In this document: positions 7,372 through 16,044 of the stretch, piece after piece
Layout of the letters: each line of letters starts with the position of its first letter
How positions within the stretch are numbered: the stretch's first letter is position 1
Source: Micrococcales bacterium
Lineage (GTDB): Bacteria > Actinomycetota > Actinomycetes > Actinomycetales > Microbacteriaceae
NCBI GenBank assembly: GCA_024641015.1
Contig: JAHEDU010000009.1
Coordinates: 1 to 43,918 of the forward strand
Length of the DNA: 43,918 nucleotides
Direction of reading: 5' to 3'
Position numbers and translations under genes: made by a program
The notes under the pieces: model-generated
What the model saw: the letters and a program-made list of their open reading frames with translations, nothing else
Told to the model about the DNA's origin: nothing
Database searches by the model: none

Positions 7372-8309
7372 CGCTCGACGGTATTCTCCACAACCAATCG
7401 GGGCTTTCCCTCGGTCAATCCAGCGATTGTGCCCGACAACTGGAACGACAGCACCTCGGAATACTTCTCCGTCTTTTCGGTGGCGAAATCGACGAGTGAC
7501 ACGTCCAGCTTCACCGAGCCTTCACCCGAAACCTGCCATGCGCCGCCGACCTCCGAAATCGTCACTTTCGGGTATGTCACCATCGTCCAGACCGGACCCT
7601 TCGCAATCTTCTGCGCGGCAAACCCCGCAAAGGGGCACTTCTTCGGCACAAGTGTCTTCTGTTTCGCACACGCGTCCAGATAATCGCGAACCTTCATGTC
7701 AATCTCCGAGGCCAATTGCGCCGTCGGGGTAAACGTGAGGGACGCGAAATACACCGCTGCGGGGTTCGTTGCGGCGATGGCGACGGAGTCAGCCTCGAAC
7801 CACGAGGTCCCGGAAGCAACCTGAGCAATCGCAGGCACATAGGTCGCCCCCGATTCACCCGGGAGCGAACCATTGACGCCGAATGGCGCAATCGGCCGTG
7901 AGTCCAGGTTGACGGTCGCAATCGGCGCGACAGCGAAGCGCCAGTCAGCGAGGGGAGACCACGACGATTCTTTACGCATTCCGAAAGTCGTTGTCCTGGT
8001 CACACCCCCGAGTTCATACGCGACGAGAACGATGGAGGAATCGGCCGTGTTGGAAACCTTCGTGACGCGAATCGAATGGGGGCGATCGGCGGGATCAGTG
8101 GGAACACGTACGTCGTAAGCCAGGGAGCCCGAGTCGCCCCACACCAGTGCCGCGACATCAGCCTGGCGACCGTCCTCCAGGGCGTTGAGATAACGCAAGA
8201 CCGTCGCTTCGGGCGAGTACACCGTTGCGTTGAGGCCGGCGATGACGGCAACGAAAAACAGGACACCGATTGTCCCCAGGATTCGCGCATCGCGAAACAT
8301 CCGCCACAT
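7368..8309 (-). CDS. Membrane-anchored extracytoplasmic protein of unknown function
   Basis: I do not recognise a named family for this 313-residue protein. It begins MWRMFRDARILGTIGVLFF, a positively charged start and one transmembrane helix (about residues 10-29). A soluble region follows that should face outside, with two similar stretches: FLRYLNAL-type text near residue 40 (VLRYLNALEDGRQADVAALV) and DYLDACAKQK near 220, which has a cysteine pair with KKCPF. The architecture resembles NTF2-like or DUF4878-like two-domain proteins, but this is a guess. The start at 8309 is chosen because TAGGCT (8322-8317, minus strand) lies 7 bases before it and no ribosome binding site exists; longer frames run into the divergent promoter. 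It converges on copD-ctaG with overlapping stops. Confidence 0.7.
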   Translation of the reverse strand: MWRMFRDARILGTIGVLFFVAVIAGLNATVYSPEATVLRYLNALEDGRQADVAALVWGDSGSLAYDVRVPTDPADRPHSIRVTKVSNTADSSIVLVAYELGGVTRTTTFGMRKESSWSPLADWRFAVAPIATVNLDSRPIAPFGVNGSLPGESGATYVPAIAQVASGTSWFEADSVAIAATNPAAVYFASLTFTPTAQLASEIDMKVRDYLDACAKQKTLVPKKCPFAGFAAQKIAKGPVWTMVTYPKVTISEVGGAWQVSGEGSVKLDVSLVDFATEKTEKYSEVLSFQLSGTIAGLTEGKPRLVVENTVER

Positions 8310-8322
8310 GGGTATCAGCCTA
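8310..8322 (-). promoter_or_regulatory. Leaderless promoter -10 for the membrane-anchored protein
   Basis: On the minus strand, TAGGCT occupies 8322-8317, then a 7-base gap and ATG at 8309. The divergent helicase gene has its own TACTCT hexamer at 8346-8351 on the plus strand. Confidence 0.5.
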
Positions 8323-8376
8323 CGGTTGGAGGGGGTGCCGACAGGTACTCTGGAAAACCCGACCGAGAGCAGTCCG

Positions 8377-9681
8377 ATGCCCATTGACCTCACGCCTGAA
8401 CAGGCGCACGTCATGGACGTTATCGACTCGACGCGCGAGCACGTTTTTGTCACGGGTCGCGCGGGAACGGGCAAATCCACGCTGTTGCAAGAGTTCGTCC
8501 GTCGAACCGAGAAGTCCCTTGTCATCGCCGCACCGACTGGGGTCGCTGCGCTCGCCGTGGGCGGACAGACGATTCACTCGTTGTTTCGACTGCCGATTGG
8601 CCTGGTGACACCGCACACCAAGATGTATCCGCTGACGGATGATGCCCGAACTCTCATGCGCAAGATTGACACACTCGTCATCGACGAAGTGTCGATGGTG
8701 CGGTGCGACCTGCTCGATGCGATTGATCGCCGGCTTCGCGCGACGCGAGGACGCCGTACGGAACCGTTCGGCGGTGTACAGGTGGTCATGTTCGGTGACC
8801 CGTATCAGCTTCCGCCCGTCCTCAAAGAGGGCGTCGAGAAGCAGTACCTCATCGACAACTATCCCTCGCCGTGGTTCTTCGACGCCAAGGTCTTCCAAGA
8901 GGCACAACCGCGAGTCGTCGAGCTGACGGATGTGCTTCGCCAGTCGGAGGACGCCTTCCGTGACGTGCTCGATCGCATGCGCATGGGGCAAATGACTGCC
9001 GACGATGGCGCGATGCTTAACCAGGTGGGTGCTCGCCGTCCTCTTCCCGAAGGCGTCATCACCCTCGCCGCCACGAATCACACCGCGAACACCATCAACG
9101 CTCGCGCGCTTGCCGAACTGCCCGGCAAGACGAAGATCGCCAAGGCGCACGTCGATGGCGAATTCGGTGGCCAACTTCCTGCCGAAGAGGAACTTGAACT
9201 GAAACCCGGCGCTCGGGTGATGTTCCTGCGCAACGATTCCCTGATGGACGGTGGGCGCTGGGTCAACGGGACACTCGGCACCGTGGTCAAGGTCGACGGC
9301 GTTGTCCACGTTGCGACCGACGAGATGCCGGACGAGCCCGTCGAGGTCAAGCCGGTGGTGTGGGAAAAGATTCAGTACACGTACGACACCGACACGAACA
9401 CCGTCGAAGCCGATATTCAGGCGACGTTCGAGCAGTTTCCGCTTCGACTGGCGTGGGCGGTCACGATTCACAAGTCACAGGGGCAAACCCTGGACAGCGC
9501 GATCCTTGATTTCGGTCGCGGTGCGTTTGCCGACGGACAAGCGTACGTCGCGTTTTCACGAATCCGCACGCTCGACGGGGTCTATCTCTCGCGCGAGTTG
9601 AAGCCCTCGGACATTCGTGTGGACGCCCGAGTCGTGGCCTTCATGAAGACCGCGAAGGACAACGACCGCCTGATTGACTAG
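8377..9681 (+). CDS. PIF1-like superfamily 1 DNA helicase
   Basis: A 434-residue ATP-dependent helicase of the PIF1/RecD-like group. Walker A is GRAGTGKST (residues 27-35), followed by motif Ia AAPTGVAALAVGGQTIHSLF typical of PIF1. Walker B is VIDEVSM (DE at 103-104), motif III is MFGDPYQLPPV, and the C-terminal motif WAVTIHKSQGQTLD plus AYVAFSRIRTL completes the 2A domain. It is shorter than eukaryotic PIF1 and has no extra nuclease or HRDC domain. ATG 8377 follows a TACTCT -10 (8346-8351) and a short leader. An upstream in-frame start at 8230 would run through the divergent gene and promoter, so it is rejected. The stop forms CTAG (9678-9681) with the convergent surface protein gene. Confidence 0.87.
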   Translation: MPIDLTPEQAHVMDVIDSTREHVFVTGRAGTGKSTLLQEFVRRTEKSLVIAAPTGVAALAVGGQTIHSLFRLPIGLVTPHTKMYPLTDDARTLMRKIDTLVIDEVSMVRCDLLDAIDRRLRATRGRRTEPFGGVQVVMFGDPYQLPPVLKEGVEKQYLIDNYPSPWFFDAKVFQEAQPRVVELTDVLRQSEDAFRDVLDRMRMGQMTADDGAMLNQVGARRPLPEGVITLAATNHTANTINARALAELPGKTKIAKAHVDGEFGGQLPAEEELELKPGARVMFLRNDSLMDGGRWVNGTLGTVVKVDGVVHVATDEMPDEPVEVKPVVWEKIQYTYDTDTNTVEADIQATFEQFPLRLAWAVTIHKSQGQTLDSAILDFGRGAFADGQAYVAFSRIRTLDGVYLSRELKPSDIRVDARVVAFMKTAKDNDRLID

Positions 9682-11090
9682 GCGTTGCGGCGGCGACGCG
9701 TCACGAGTGCGACACCGGCTGCACCGATGAGTCCACCCGTGAGTGCGATGCCGGTTGCATCGACACCGGTTGCGGCCAGTTCGCCTTGGCCGTCGTCCCA
9801 CGCACCGGCGTCGAGAAGAGCGCCACGAGTATCGCCGCGCTGGTCGACCGTCAGGTCGGCGTCAAAATCGGCGAGGTCGGCCGAGTTCACCAGGTTGAGT
9901 GCGACACTTCCGTCACCGAGAGCAGCGGTCAACGTCGGGCCACCGTTGTCGGCGGTTGTTTCCAGAGCAAGCTCTTCAGCCGTGACCGAGTTCAGCGAGT
10001 TTGAGTTGGTGAAGTTCACCGAATCGTCCGCGGTCGAAACGTTTCCGCCGTGATCGTTGACCACACCTTCGCTGTACGTCGCGAACTCACCGTCACGTAC
10101 GGAGAAGACATTTCCGACGATGTCGAGAGACGCAGTTGAGTCGACGGACACGTTTGGCACATCGAAGCTTGAGTCATTGTTGATAAATGTGTTGAACGCA
10201 AGCGACACCGACGAGTTTTGTGCGGTCGCTACAGCGGGACCGGCCCAGTCTGAGTCTGAGTAGTTGTTTTCAAATGTGTTGTTGATGATTGTCGCGGCCG
10301 GGCTATCAAAGTAGACCGTTGACTCGCTTCCGTTGTTGTCTCCGAAATAGTTCCCCGACAGGTAGCCAGAAGAACCATCGAACGTGCTGACGCTCGACCA
10401 CTGGGTTACCGCACTCGATGTGTTGTCGGCAAAGTTGTCGACGAAGGATGAGTCAGTGACGGTGATGTCGGAATAACCCCACACGGTGCCCCAGTTGGTG
10501 TAGTTCCCGTCGAAAACAGAGTTGTCGATGACGATTTCGCCGTAGGCGTCGCTGACGCTTCCGCCCTCGTCTACCGCACCGACGACAGACACGTAGGTGG
10601 TGTTCGAGAGGAATCGAGAGTTCAGGATTGTGACAGTACCCGTGGTGTCTTGCGCGAAACCAACGACAGGGATGCTGGTCGAAACACCGTATGTCGTTCC
10701 GGAATAGTTCCAATCATGGAAGTGTTGAACAGTCAAATTGTCAATAGTCAGGTTGATGTCGGCGCCGCCGTCGTTCCAACCAAGAATGAAGCCTGAAGCG
10801 TCGTCGTCTCCCTCGATGATGACGTCACCGAGACCGACGAGGGTCAGGTCGGAGTCGATCAGGATGGGCACGTTCTGGTCGAGCGCCTCCAGCGCCATGT
10901 TCATGGTGCCCTCGTTGATGCAGATGACTGTGTTTCCGTCGTCGATTGCCGTGACGAGGTCTGCCTTTACTGGGTCGATGGTCACATCGCAGGTGTACGC
11001 CTGTGCGGGCGTAACAACGCCGAATGCCGAGACGACAGCGCCGACGCCGGCGACAACGCCGACCTTGGTCGCGAGACGACGAGAAGCCAT
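9678..11090 (-). CDS. Secreted right-handed beta-helix protein with LAATG sortase signal
   Basis: A 470-residue surface protein. A signal peptide covers residues 1-31 (cleavage after AQA). The middle (about 60-400) is a run of short repeats of the type ITVTDSSFVDN, VTILNSRFLSN, IVIDNSVFDGN and IINNTFENN, the pattern of a right-handed parallel beta-helix (pectate-lyase-like, PbH1 repeats). A DQRG-containing C-terminal segment, seen in actinobacterial choice-of-anchor proteins, follows. The end has LAATG at residues 438-442, a hydrophobic helix and TRRRRNA, a class E-type sortase signal. The start has a good GGAGG ribosome binding site and a TACACT hexamer on the minus strand (11125-11120). No catalytic residues of polysaccharide lyases could be identified. 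The insert is richer in Asn, Ser and Asp than its neighbours, as expected for a surface repeat protein. Confidence 0.85.
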   Translation of the reverse strand: MASRRLATKVGVVAGVGAVVSAFGVVTPAQAYTCDVTIDPVKADLVTAIDDGNTVICINEGTMNMALEALDQNVPILIDSDLTLVGLGDVIIEGDDDASGFILGWNDGGADINLTIDNLTVQHFHDWNYSGTTYGVSTSIPVVGFAQDTTGTVTILNSRFLSNTTYVSVVGAVDEGGSVSDAYGEIVIDNSVFDGNYTNWGTVWGYSDITVTDSSFVDNFADNTSSAVTQWSSVSTFDGSSGYLSGNYFGDNNGSESTVYFDSPAATIINNTFENNYSDSDWAGPAVATAQNSSVSLAFNTFINNDSSFDVPNVSVDSTASLDIVGNVFSVRDGEFATYSEGVVNDHGGNVSTADDSVNFTNSNSLNSVTAEELALETTADNGGPTLTAALGDGSVALNLVNSADLADFDADLTVDQRGDTRGALLDAGAWDDGQGELAATGVDATGIALTGGLIGAAGVALVTRRRRNA

Positions 11091-11156
11091 AACAATCCTC
11101 CGAGGGTTTGGTTACTCTCAGTGTAGAGGTCTGATTCCGCGAAAAATAGGAGAACG

Positions 11157-12593
11157 ATGAATCCGTTGTGGCAACTGGTTGAGTCGGCGACCGCGGCACA
11201 CGGCGAGGCGCCCTCGGTGCACACGCTCACCCGCACGTATTCGTTCACCGAGGTCAAGCGAATCACCGAAAACATCGCTGCGGAGCTGCGCGAGCGGGGC
11301 TTACGCAAGGGCGACATCGTCGCGACGATTCTGCCGAACTCGCTCGACTGGTTCATGGTGCTCGCCTGCGCACACGAAGGACTGCTGTCCGTCTCGGTGT
11401 ATTCGCCCGCACATGCCGCGCAACTCGGCGCCACGCTCGCCGTTGTCCGCGAAGGAATCGGCGAAATTAGTGGTGTCGAGACACTCGAGGTCGATGAGCA
11501 CTGGCTGCGCCGCAAGGAAGCGGACACGAATTCGACGCCTCCCCGCGAATTCGATGGCCACGAATCGCTCGCGCGCCTCATTTTGACGAGCGGGACGACG
11601 GGAGAGGCGAAGGCGGCGGAATATTCCGTCGGCACGATCCAGAGCCGCCTCGACAACGCCGAGCGCGTCTGGAATCTTGGGTCGGGCAACCGCATCAACT
11701 TCGTCGGCGTCTCGACGATGGGCGGTTTGTCACAGGGAATGTTGAGTTTGTGGGCCGGCGCCCCATATTTTGCCTTTGATGCGATCACGGACCGAGTTCC
11801 CGCGCTGATTTCCGAACTCGATGTCACGCTGTTGCTTGGCTCGACGGTGAATCTCGCGCAAGTCGCGGACGCCGTCGCGACCGTCACGGGACCGATTTCG
11901 TCGGTCACCCAAATCCTCATCGGCGGAAGCGCGCCTTCCGACGCTTTGCTTGTTCGGCTGGCCGACGTCTTCCCGTCCGCGGTTGTCATGGTTCTCTACG
12001 GATCGACCGAAGCGGGTGTTGTCTCAGCCCGACGAGCGACGGTCGGTGCCGATGCACGCAACGTCGGAATGCCGTTCCCCGGGGTTCAGATCGACGTCAT
12101 CGACGAATCGGGACAACCCGTCGAACGGGGAACTATTGGCGAAATTCGCTACCGTTCGGCGGAACTCGTCCAGCGCTACTACCGAGACCCCGCCGCTACC
12201 GCCGAATCGCTGCGCGATGGCTACTTCTACCCTGGTGACCGCGGATATCTGACCGAAAACGGTGAGCTTGTCATCGCCGGTCGACTCGACGATGTGTTGA
12301 ACATCGGTGGAAACAAGATTGACCCACAAACGGTCGAGAGCATTGCGCTGGCGGTTGCGGGAGTCTCCGATGCTGCGGCATACGAAGTCGTCGGTATCGA
12401 TGGTCGCCCCGTGATTGAGTTGGCGCTGGTGACTGACTCAGCCGAGCTTCTACAGGCGGTCGACACCCGAATCCGCGCGGAACTTCCCGCGTTCGTTCCG
12501 GCGACCTATGTTCGCGTTAACGAGTTGCCGCGAAACATCATGGGCAAACTCAACCGCGACAACCTCGCCGCGGTCGTCCGAGGACAGGCGTGA
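11157..12593 (+). CDS. AMP-forming acyl/aryl ligase (ANL superfamily), first of tandem pair
   Basis: A 478-residue adenylate-forming enzyme that should activate a carboxylate with ATP. The phosphate-binding loop is TSGTTGEAKAAE near residue 142; the usual TSGTTGxPKG has Pro replaced by Ala, although Lys is kept. Further motifs: YGSTEAG, GYFYPGDRGYL (A7 Asp), the hinge GRLDDVLNIGGNKIDP and the catalytic lysine in PRNIMGKLNRD. The N-terminal part before the P-loop is short (about 140 residues). The substrate cannot be deduced, and no acyl carrier protein or CoA-pathway gene lies nearby. AGGAGAA precedes the ATG. The stop overlaps the GTG of a second, related ligase. The MenE/OSB-CoA ligase family is the nearest by general look, but no menaquinone gene is present here. 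Confidence 0.83.
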   Translation: MNPLWQLVESATAAHGEAPSVHTLTRTYSFTEVKRITENIAAELRERGLRKGDIVATILPNSLDWFMVLACAHEGLLSVSVYSPAHAAQLGATLAVVREGIGEISGVETLEVDEHWLRRKEADTNSTPPREFDGHESLARLILTSGTTGEAKAAEYSVGTIQSRLDNAERVWNLGSGNRINFVGVSTMGGLSQGMLSLWAGAPYFAFDAITDRVPALISELDVTLLLGSTVNLAQVADAVATVTGPISSVTQILIGGSAPSDALLVRLADVFPSAVVMVLYGSTEAGVVSARRATVGADARNVGMPFPGVQIDVIDESGQPVERGTIGEIRYRSAELVQRYYRDPAATAESLRDGYFYPGDRGYLTENGELVIAGRLDDVLNIGGNKIDPQTVESIALAVAGVSDAAAYEVVGIDGRPVIELALVTDSAELLQAVDTRIRAELPAFVPATYVRVNELPRNIMGKLNRDNLAAVVRGQA

Positions 12594-13969
12594 CGTCTCC
12601 GTTCATTCGTGACCTGCTCACGTGGGCCGAGTCTGCGCCGGGCGACATCGCGGTCGCGACTCCTTACGAATCCATCACCACTGCGGAACTGGTCGTTCGA
12701 GTCTCGGCCTTCGCGGACTCATTGCGTCGCGCTGGAATCCGCGTTGGCGAGATCGTCGCGGTGTCGTCGGACGGACTCAATGAGATTGTCGGATTTCTCG
12801 CCGTCAATTCTGCCGGCGCGACACCCGTGTCGACGCCGAGCGAGGGGGAATTCACTGCGGCCAACGCTGACCGGCTCGTCCACTCCGGGCGTGACTGGGC
12901 ACCCGAGCGCTCGATCGACATGGCGTCGTTAAAGTCTTCGGGTGGCCCCCAACTCGTCGACCGCGCAGAACTCGTCCCCGCTGCGGCGGTACTGACAAGC
13001 GGAACATCGGGTCAGCCCAAACTCCTTCTCCTCGACGACGACATCGTGGATGCGCGCTTGGTCGGGTATGTCGACTGGTGGCCGACGGCACACTTCGTGA
13101 ATCTCTTCCGCATCAGCGCCATCTCGGGCCTGTTCGCGATGTCCGCCGCATTCCAGTCGCGGACTACTTACAACTCGGTGTCCATCATTGACCGTGCGGC
13201 TGCCGAATTCTGCGGAGACGGTCGAATTTCGCGACTTGCTGGTTCGCCGCACCACATCCAGTCGCTCATCGACGTTGCACGCAAGGTTGGCGCGAAACTC
13301 ACCTTTGACACCGTGACGTCAGCCGGGGCGCAGCAAACTGCACCCTTCCTCGCCGCGGTCCAGTCCGTCTGTGGGGGTGAAATCCGCAGCGTGTACGGCT
13401 CGACCGAAGCCGGCGGAGTCGCCATCGCGCACGAGTCGGTTGCCGGGACTTTCCGGGGCGTCATCGGTCGCGGCGCCGAATTCGACGTCGCCCAGGACGG
13501 CACAGTTCGATACCGAGCGCCGGGTCTGGCGCGGAATTATCGCATCGGGCGCGAAATCGTTCCGGTCGCACCCGACGGGTGGTTTTATCCGGGCGATCTC
13601 GGACACGTCGATGAATCCGGCCGAATCGTCATCGAACGACGGGTGGATGACGTCGTCAACATCGCTGGCGCCAAGGTGAACCCACTCGAATTCGAGGCGC
13701 TCGCCGAGCACGTTGACGGAATCAAGGACGCGGGGTGCGCGGCGGTGACCTTCCCCGACGGCAGTTCGCATCTCGTCCTCGCGGTAGTCGCGCGTGATGA
13801 AGGCGCTTATCAGGCTGTCATCTCCGCGTTCTCTGAACTTCCTACAAACAACCGACCCAACATCGTCGTGGCGGTTCCGTCGATTCCGCGGAACCGAAAC
13901 GGCAAACTTCAGCGAGACGAACTTGCTGCCAAACTGACGGCCGCCATTCGCATCCAGCCCCCCGCTTAG
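12590..13969 (+). CDS. AMP-forming acyl/aryl ligase (ANL superfamily), second of tandem pair
   Basis: A 459-residue paralogue of the preceding gene, starting at a GTG that overlaps its stop (GTGA), so both are probably made in equal amounts. Motifs: P-loop TSGTSGQPKLLLLDD near residue 134, YGSTEAGG, DGWFYPGDLGHVDESG, hinge RRVDDVVNIAGAKVNP and the C-terminal lysine motif IPRNRNGKLQRDEL. All core catalytic elements are present, so it looks active. After the P-loop, the glycine/threonine-rich continuation usual in CoA ligases is replaced by LLLLDD. The two proteins may work as a heteromer or act on successive substrates; this is inference. The TAG stop overlaps the convergent small gene in the tetramer TTAG (13966-13969). 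Confidence 0.83.
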   Translation: MTSPFIRDLLTWAESAPGDIAVATPYESITTAELVVRVSAFADSLRRAGIRVGEIVAVSSDGLNEIVGFLAVNSAGATPVSTPSEGEFTAANADRLVHSGRDWAPERSIDMASLKSSGGPQLVDRAELVPAAAVLTSGTSGQPKLLLLDDDIVDARLVGYVDWWPTAHFVNLFRISAISGLFAMSAAFQSRTTYNSVSIIDRAAAEFCGDGRISRLAGSPHHIQSLIDVARKVGAKLTFDTVTSAGAQQTAPFLAAVQSVCGGEIRSVYGSTEAGGVAIAHESVAGTFRGVIGRGAEFDVAQDGTVRYRAPGLARNYRIGREIVPVAPDGWFYPGDLGHVDESGRIVIERRVDDVVNIAGAKVNPLEFEALAEHVDGIKDAGCAAVTFPDGSSHLVLAVVARDEGAYQAVISAFSELPTNNRPNIVVAVPSIPRNRNGKLQRDELAAKLTAAIRIQPPA

Positions 13970-14220
13970 AACGGGGGCATCGGGCCTTGATTCCGGTCCT
14001 CCCACGCGAGGAACATGTTCTGGTCATGAATGGATCGAACGGCGGATTCCAACAGCCCGATCTTCGAGTACGCGGGCATGCCCTCGCTGCTCGACATCGT
14101 GAACCCGATTGGCGCACCGGCCAGGGCGCCTTCGGCAGTAGCGGCGACGAGCACCCAGCCCGTGACGATGACCGATTCGCCCTGAATTCTCTTGATGAAA
14201 TTGTCGATTGTGGCGTCCAT
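13966..14220 (-). CDS. Small unknown protein (84 residues)
   Basis: I do not recognise this protein. It begins MDATIDNFIKRIQGESVIV and has no signal peptide or clear transmembrane helix, though it contains a moderately hydrophobic stretch (VTGWVLVAATAEGALAGAPIG). It ends in NQGPMPPF. ACGAGG lies 4 bases before the ATG at 14220. A GTG at 14235 is an alternative start adding five residues. A TAAAAT hexamer on the minus strand (14265-14260) would give a leader of about 33 bases. Its stop overlaps that of the second ligase, and dcd is divergent. The length, start signals and tight packing support a real gene. Confidence 0.6.
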   Translation of the reverse strand: MDATIDNFIKRIQGESVIVTGWVLVAATAEGALAGAPIGFTMSSSEGMPAYSKIGLLESAVRSIHDQNMFLAWEDRNQGPMPPF

Positions 14221-14311
14221 GATTCCTCGTTTCACTTCCGGGTCGTCGGAAGGTCGCTTATTTTATGTCCGACCACCGACATGAAACCCTCGAGGTCAAG
14301 GGCTGAAACGG

Positions 14312-14323
14312 TAGGCTCGAGGC
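14312..14323 (+). promoter_or_regulatory. Leaderless promoter -10 for dcd
   Basis: TAGGCT at 14312-14317, a 6-base gap, then ATG at 14324. No ribosome binding site is present. Confidence 0.6.
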
Positions 14324-14899
14324 ATGCTTCTTAGTGACCGCGACATCCGCGCCGAGATTGAATCGGGCCGCGTACAGCTTGACCCCCTCGACCTCGGGAT
14401 GATTCAGCCGTCCTCGATCGACGTGCGTCTGGACAAGTTCTTCCGACTGTTCGACAACCACAAGTACCCGTTCATCGACCCGGCCGAGGAACAGCCCGAC
14501 CTGACTCGCGCCGTCGAGGTGTCGGGCGACGAGCCGTTCATCCTTCACCCGGGAGAATTCGTCCTGGGAAGCACGTTCGAACTCGTCACTCTTCCCGACG
14601 ACATCGCGGCTCGCCTCGAAGGAAAGTCGTCGCTCGGTCGCCTCGGTCTGCTCACGCACTCGACCGCCGGCTTCGTCGACCCCGGCTTCTCCGGGCACGT
14701 CACGCTCGAACTGTCGAACGTCGCGACCTTGCCTATCAAGCTGTGGCCCGGAATGAAGATCGGACAGCTGTGCTTCTTCCGACTGACATCAGCAAGTGAA
14801 GACCCTTACGGCAGCGAAAAGTACGGTAGCCGATACCAGGGTCAGCGCGGACCGACAGCGTCGCGTTCGTGGAAGAACTTCCACAAGACCGAACTCTAA
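14324..14899 (+). CDS. dcd: dCTP deaminase
   Basis: Trimeric dCTP deaminase, 191 residues, feeding dUMP/dTTP synthesis. [36 protein letters not shown], and [23 protein letters not shown] are the family blocks; the last contains the nucleotide-binding Ser/Arg and the catalytic Glu follows in HVTLELSN. Actinobacterial members are often bifunctional (dUMP-forming), but that cannot be read with certainty here. The stop TAA (14897-14899) overlaps the stop of convergent nhaA in the tetramer CTAA, with no terminator hairpin between them. Confidence 0.95.
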   Translation: MLLSDRDIRAEIESGRVQLDPLDLGMIQPSSIDVRLDKFFRLFDNHKYPFIDPAEEQPDLTRAVEVSGDEPFILHPGEFVLGSTFELVTLPDDIAARLEGKSSLGRLGLLTHSTAGFVDPGFSGHVTLELSNVATLPIKLWPGMKIGQLCFFRLTSASEDPYGSEKYGSRYQGQRGPTASRSWKNFHKTEL

Positions 14900-16044
14900 G
14901 CCGAGACGCGTCGCGCGACGAAGAATGAGGCGACCGCTCCGATGACGGCGGCGACAACAACCGCCGCGGTTCCCGTTTCACCGAATGACGTGTCACCCAG
15001 AGCCAGGTCGTTGATCAACAGCGCCACGGTGAAACCGATTGACGAGATAGTTCCCACCAGCCAGACATCACCGCGTCTCAGCGATGCGTCCCGGCGACCG
15101 CCAAAGTACCTTTCTGCAATCCATGCAAAGAACACGATTCCGAGCGGCTTTCCGACGAGCAGACCCGCCACAATCCCGGCAAACACGGGAGAGGTCGTTG
15201 CGCATGCGCCGATGACAGCCAGCGAGACGCCCGACGAGACAAACACGAAAACCGGAATAGCGACATAGGACGATACGGGAAGGAAGGCGGTCAATGCCCG
15301 GTCGGCGAGTGTGCCCTTGGGCCCTCGCTTTGTTGACAGCAACAGTCCGATGGCAACGCCAGCAATCGTGGCGTGGACGCCTGACTGGAAGACGAGCCAC
15401 CAGATGCCTAGGCCAAGCGCGATGAGGACGACCGGGTGACCGATTCGCGTCCGCTGCAGAATAGCGAACAATCCGAGCGCGAGAACTGCTCCACCCACAT
15501 ACAGGGGCTGCAAGCCAGGTGTGTAGAACAACGCGATGACGATGATTGCGCCAAGGTCATCGACTACGGCAAGCGCGAGCAGGAATGTTCGAAGCGCGGG
15601 GTTTGATTTAGGTGCAACGAGAGCCAGGACGGCGAGGGCGAAAGCGATGTCCGTCGCCATCGGGATTCCCCACCCCACGAGAGTTTCTTGACCAACGTTG
15701 AAGGCGACGTAAATCAGTGCGGGAAATACCATTCCGCCGATGGCGGCCGCGACAGGGACGAGTGCCTTGCGGGGCGAATTCAGTGACCCAACGGTGAACT
15801 CATGACGCAACTCGATGCCGATGACGAGGAAGAAGAACGCCAGCAGGAAGTCGGCCGCCCAGTGGTGAACGTCGAGGACGAGTCCGGGGAAACCGAATTC
15901 GGCGTGAATGATGGCGTTATATGAACCGACGAAAGGCGAGTTGACCCACGCGATCGTCACCACTGCGACGGCGATAGTGATGACTCCGGTGCGCGTCTCG
16001 GCCGAGAGAACTGTGCTGAGCCAGTTCGAAATGCGCCCGCGCAC
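14896..16044 (-). CDS. nhaA: Na+/H+ antiporter NhaA
   Basis: An inner-membrane sodium/proton antiporter of the NhaA family, 382 residues from the chosen start, with about 11-12 transmembrane helices. The family hallmark is visible: [17 protein letters not shown] and, about 30 residues later, [16 protein letters not shown], which holds the two adjacent aspartates of the ion-binding site. The GTG start at 16044 shares one base with the idi stop (TAGTG on the minus strand). A longer frame to 16161 lies inside idi and is rejected. It is therefore the second gene of an idi-nhaA transcript, an unusual pairing of isoprenoid metabolism with sodium export. Confidence 0.93.
   Translation of the reverse strand: MRGRISNWLSTVLSAETRTGVITIAVAVVTIAWVNSPFVGSYNAIIHAEFGFPGLVLDVHHWAADFLLAFFFLVIGIELRHEFTVGSLNSPRKALVPVAAAIGGMVFPALIYVAFNVGQETLVGWGIPMATDIAFALAVLALVAPKSNPALRTFLLALAVVDDLGAIIVIALFYTPGLQPLYVGGAVLALGLFAILQRTRIGHPVVLIALGLGIWWLVFQSGVHATIAGVAIGLLLSTKRGPKGTLADRALTAFLPVSSYVAIPVFVFVSSGVSLAVIGACATTSPVFAGIVAGLLVGKPLGIVFFAWIAERYFGGRRDASLRRGDVWLVGTISSIGFTVALLINDLALGDTSFGETGTAAVVVAAVIGAVASFFVARRVSA

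Noticed and set aside
8320-9471. Long minus-strand open frame opposite the PIF1-like helicase
   Set aside because: Shadow frame; it would also collide with the divergent membrane-anchored protein gene and its promoter.
14261-14282. ATGTC...GACAT inverted repeat upstream of dcd
   Set aside because: Arms of only five bases, likely by chance, and not positioned on the dcd -10.
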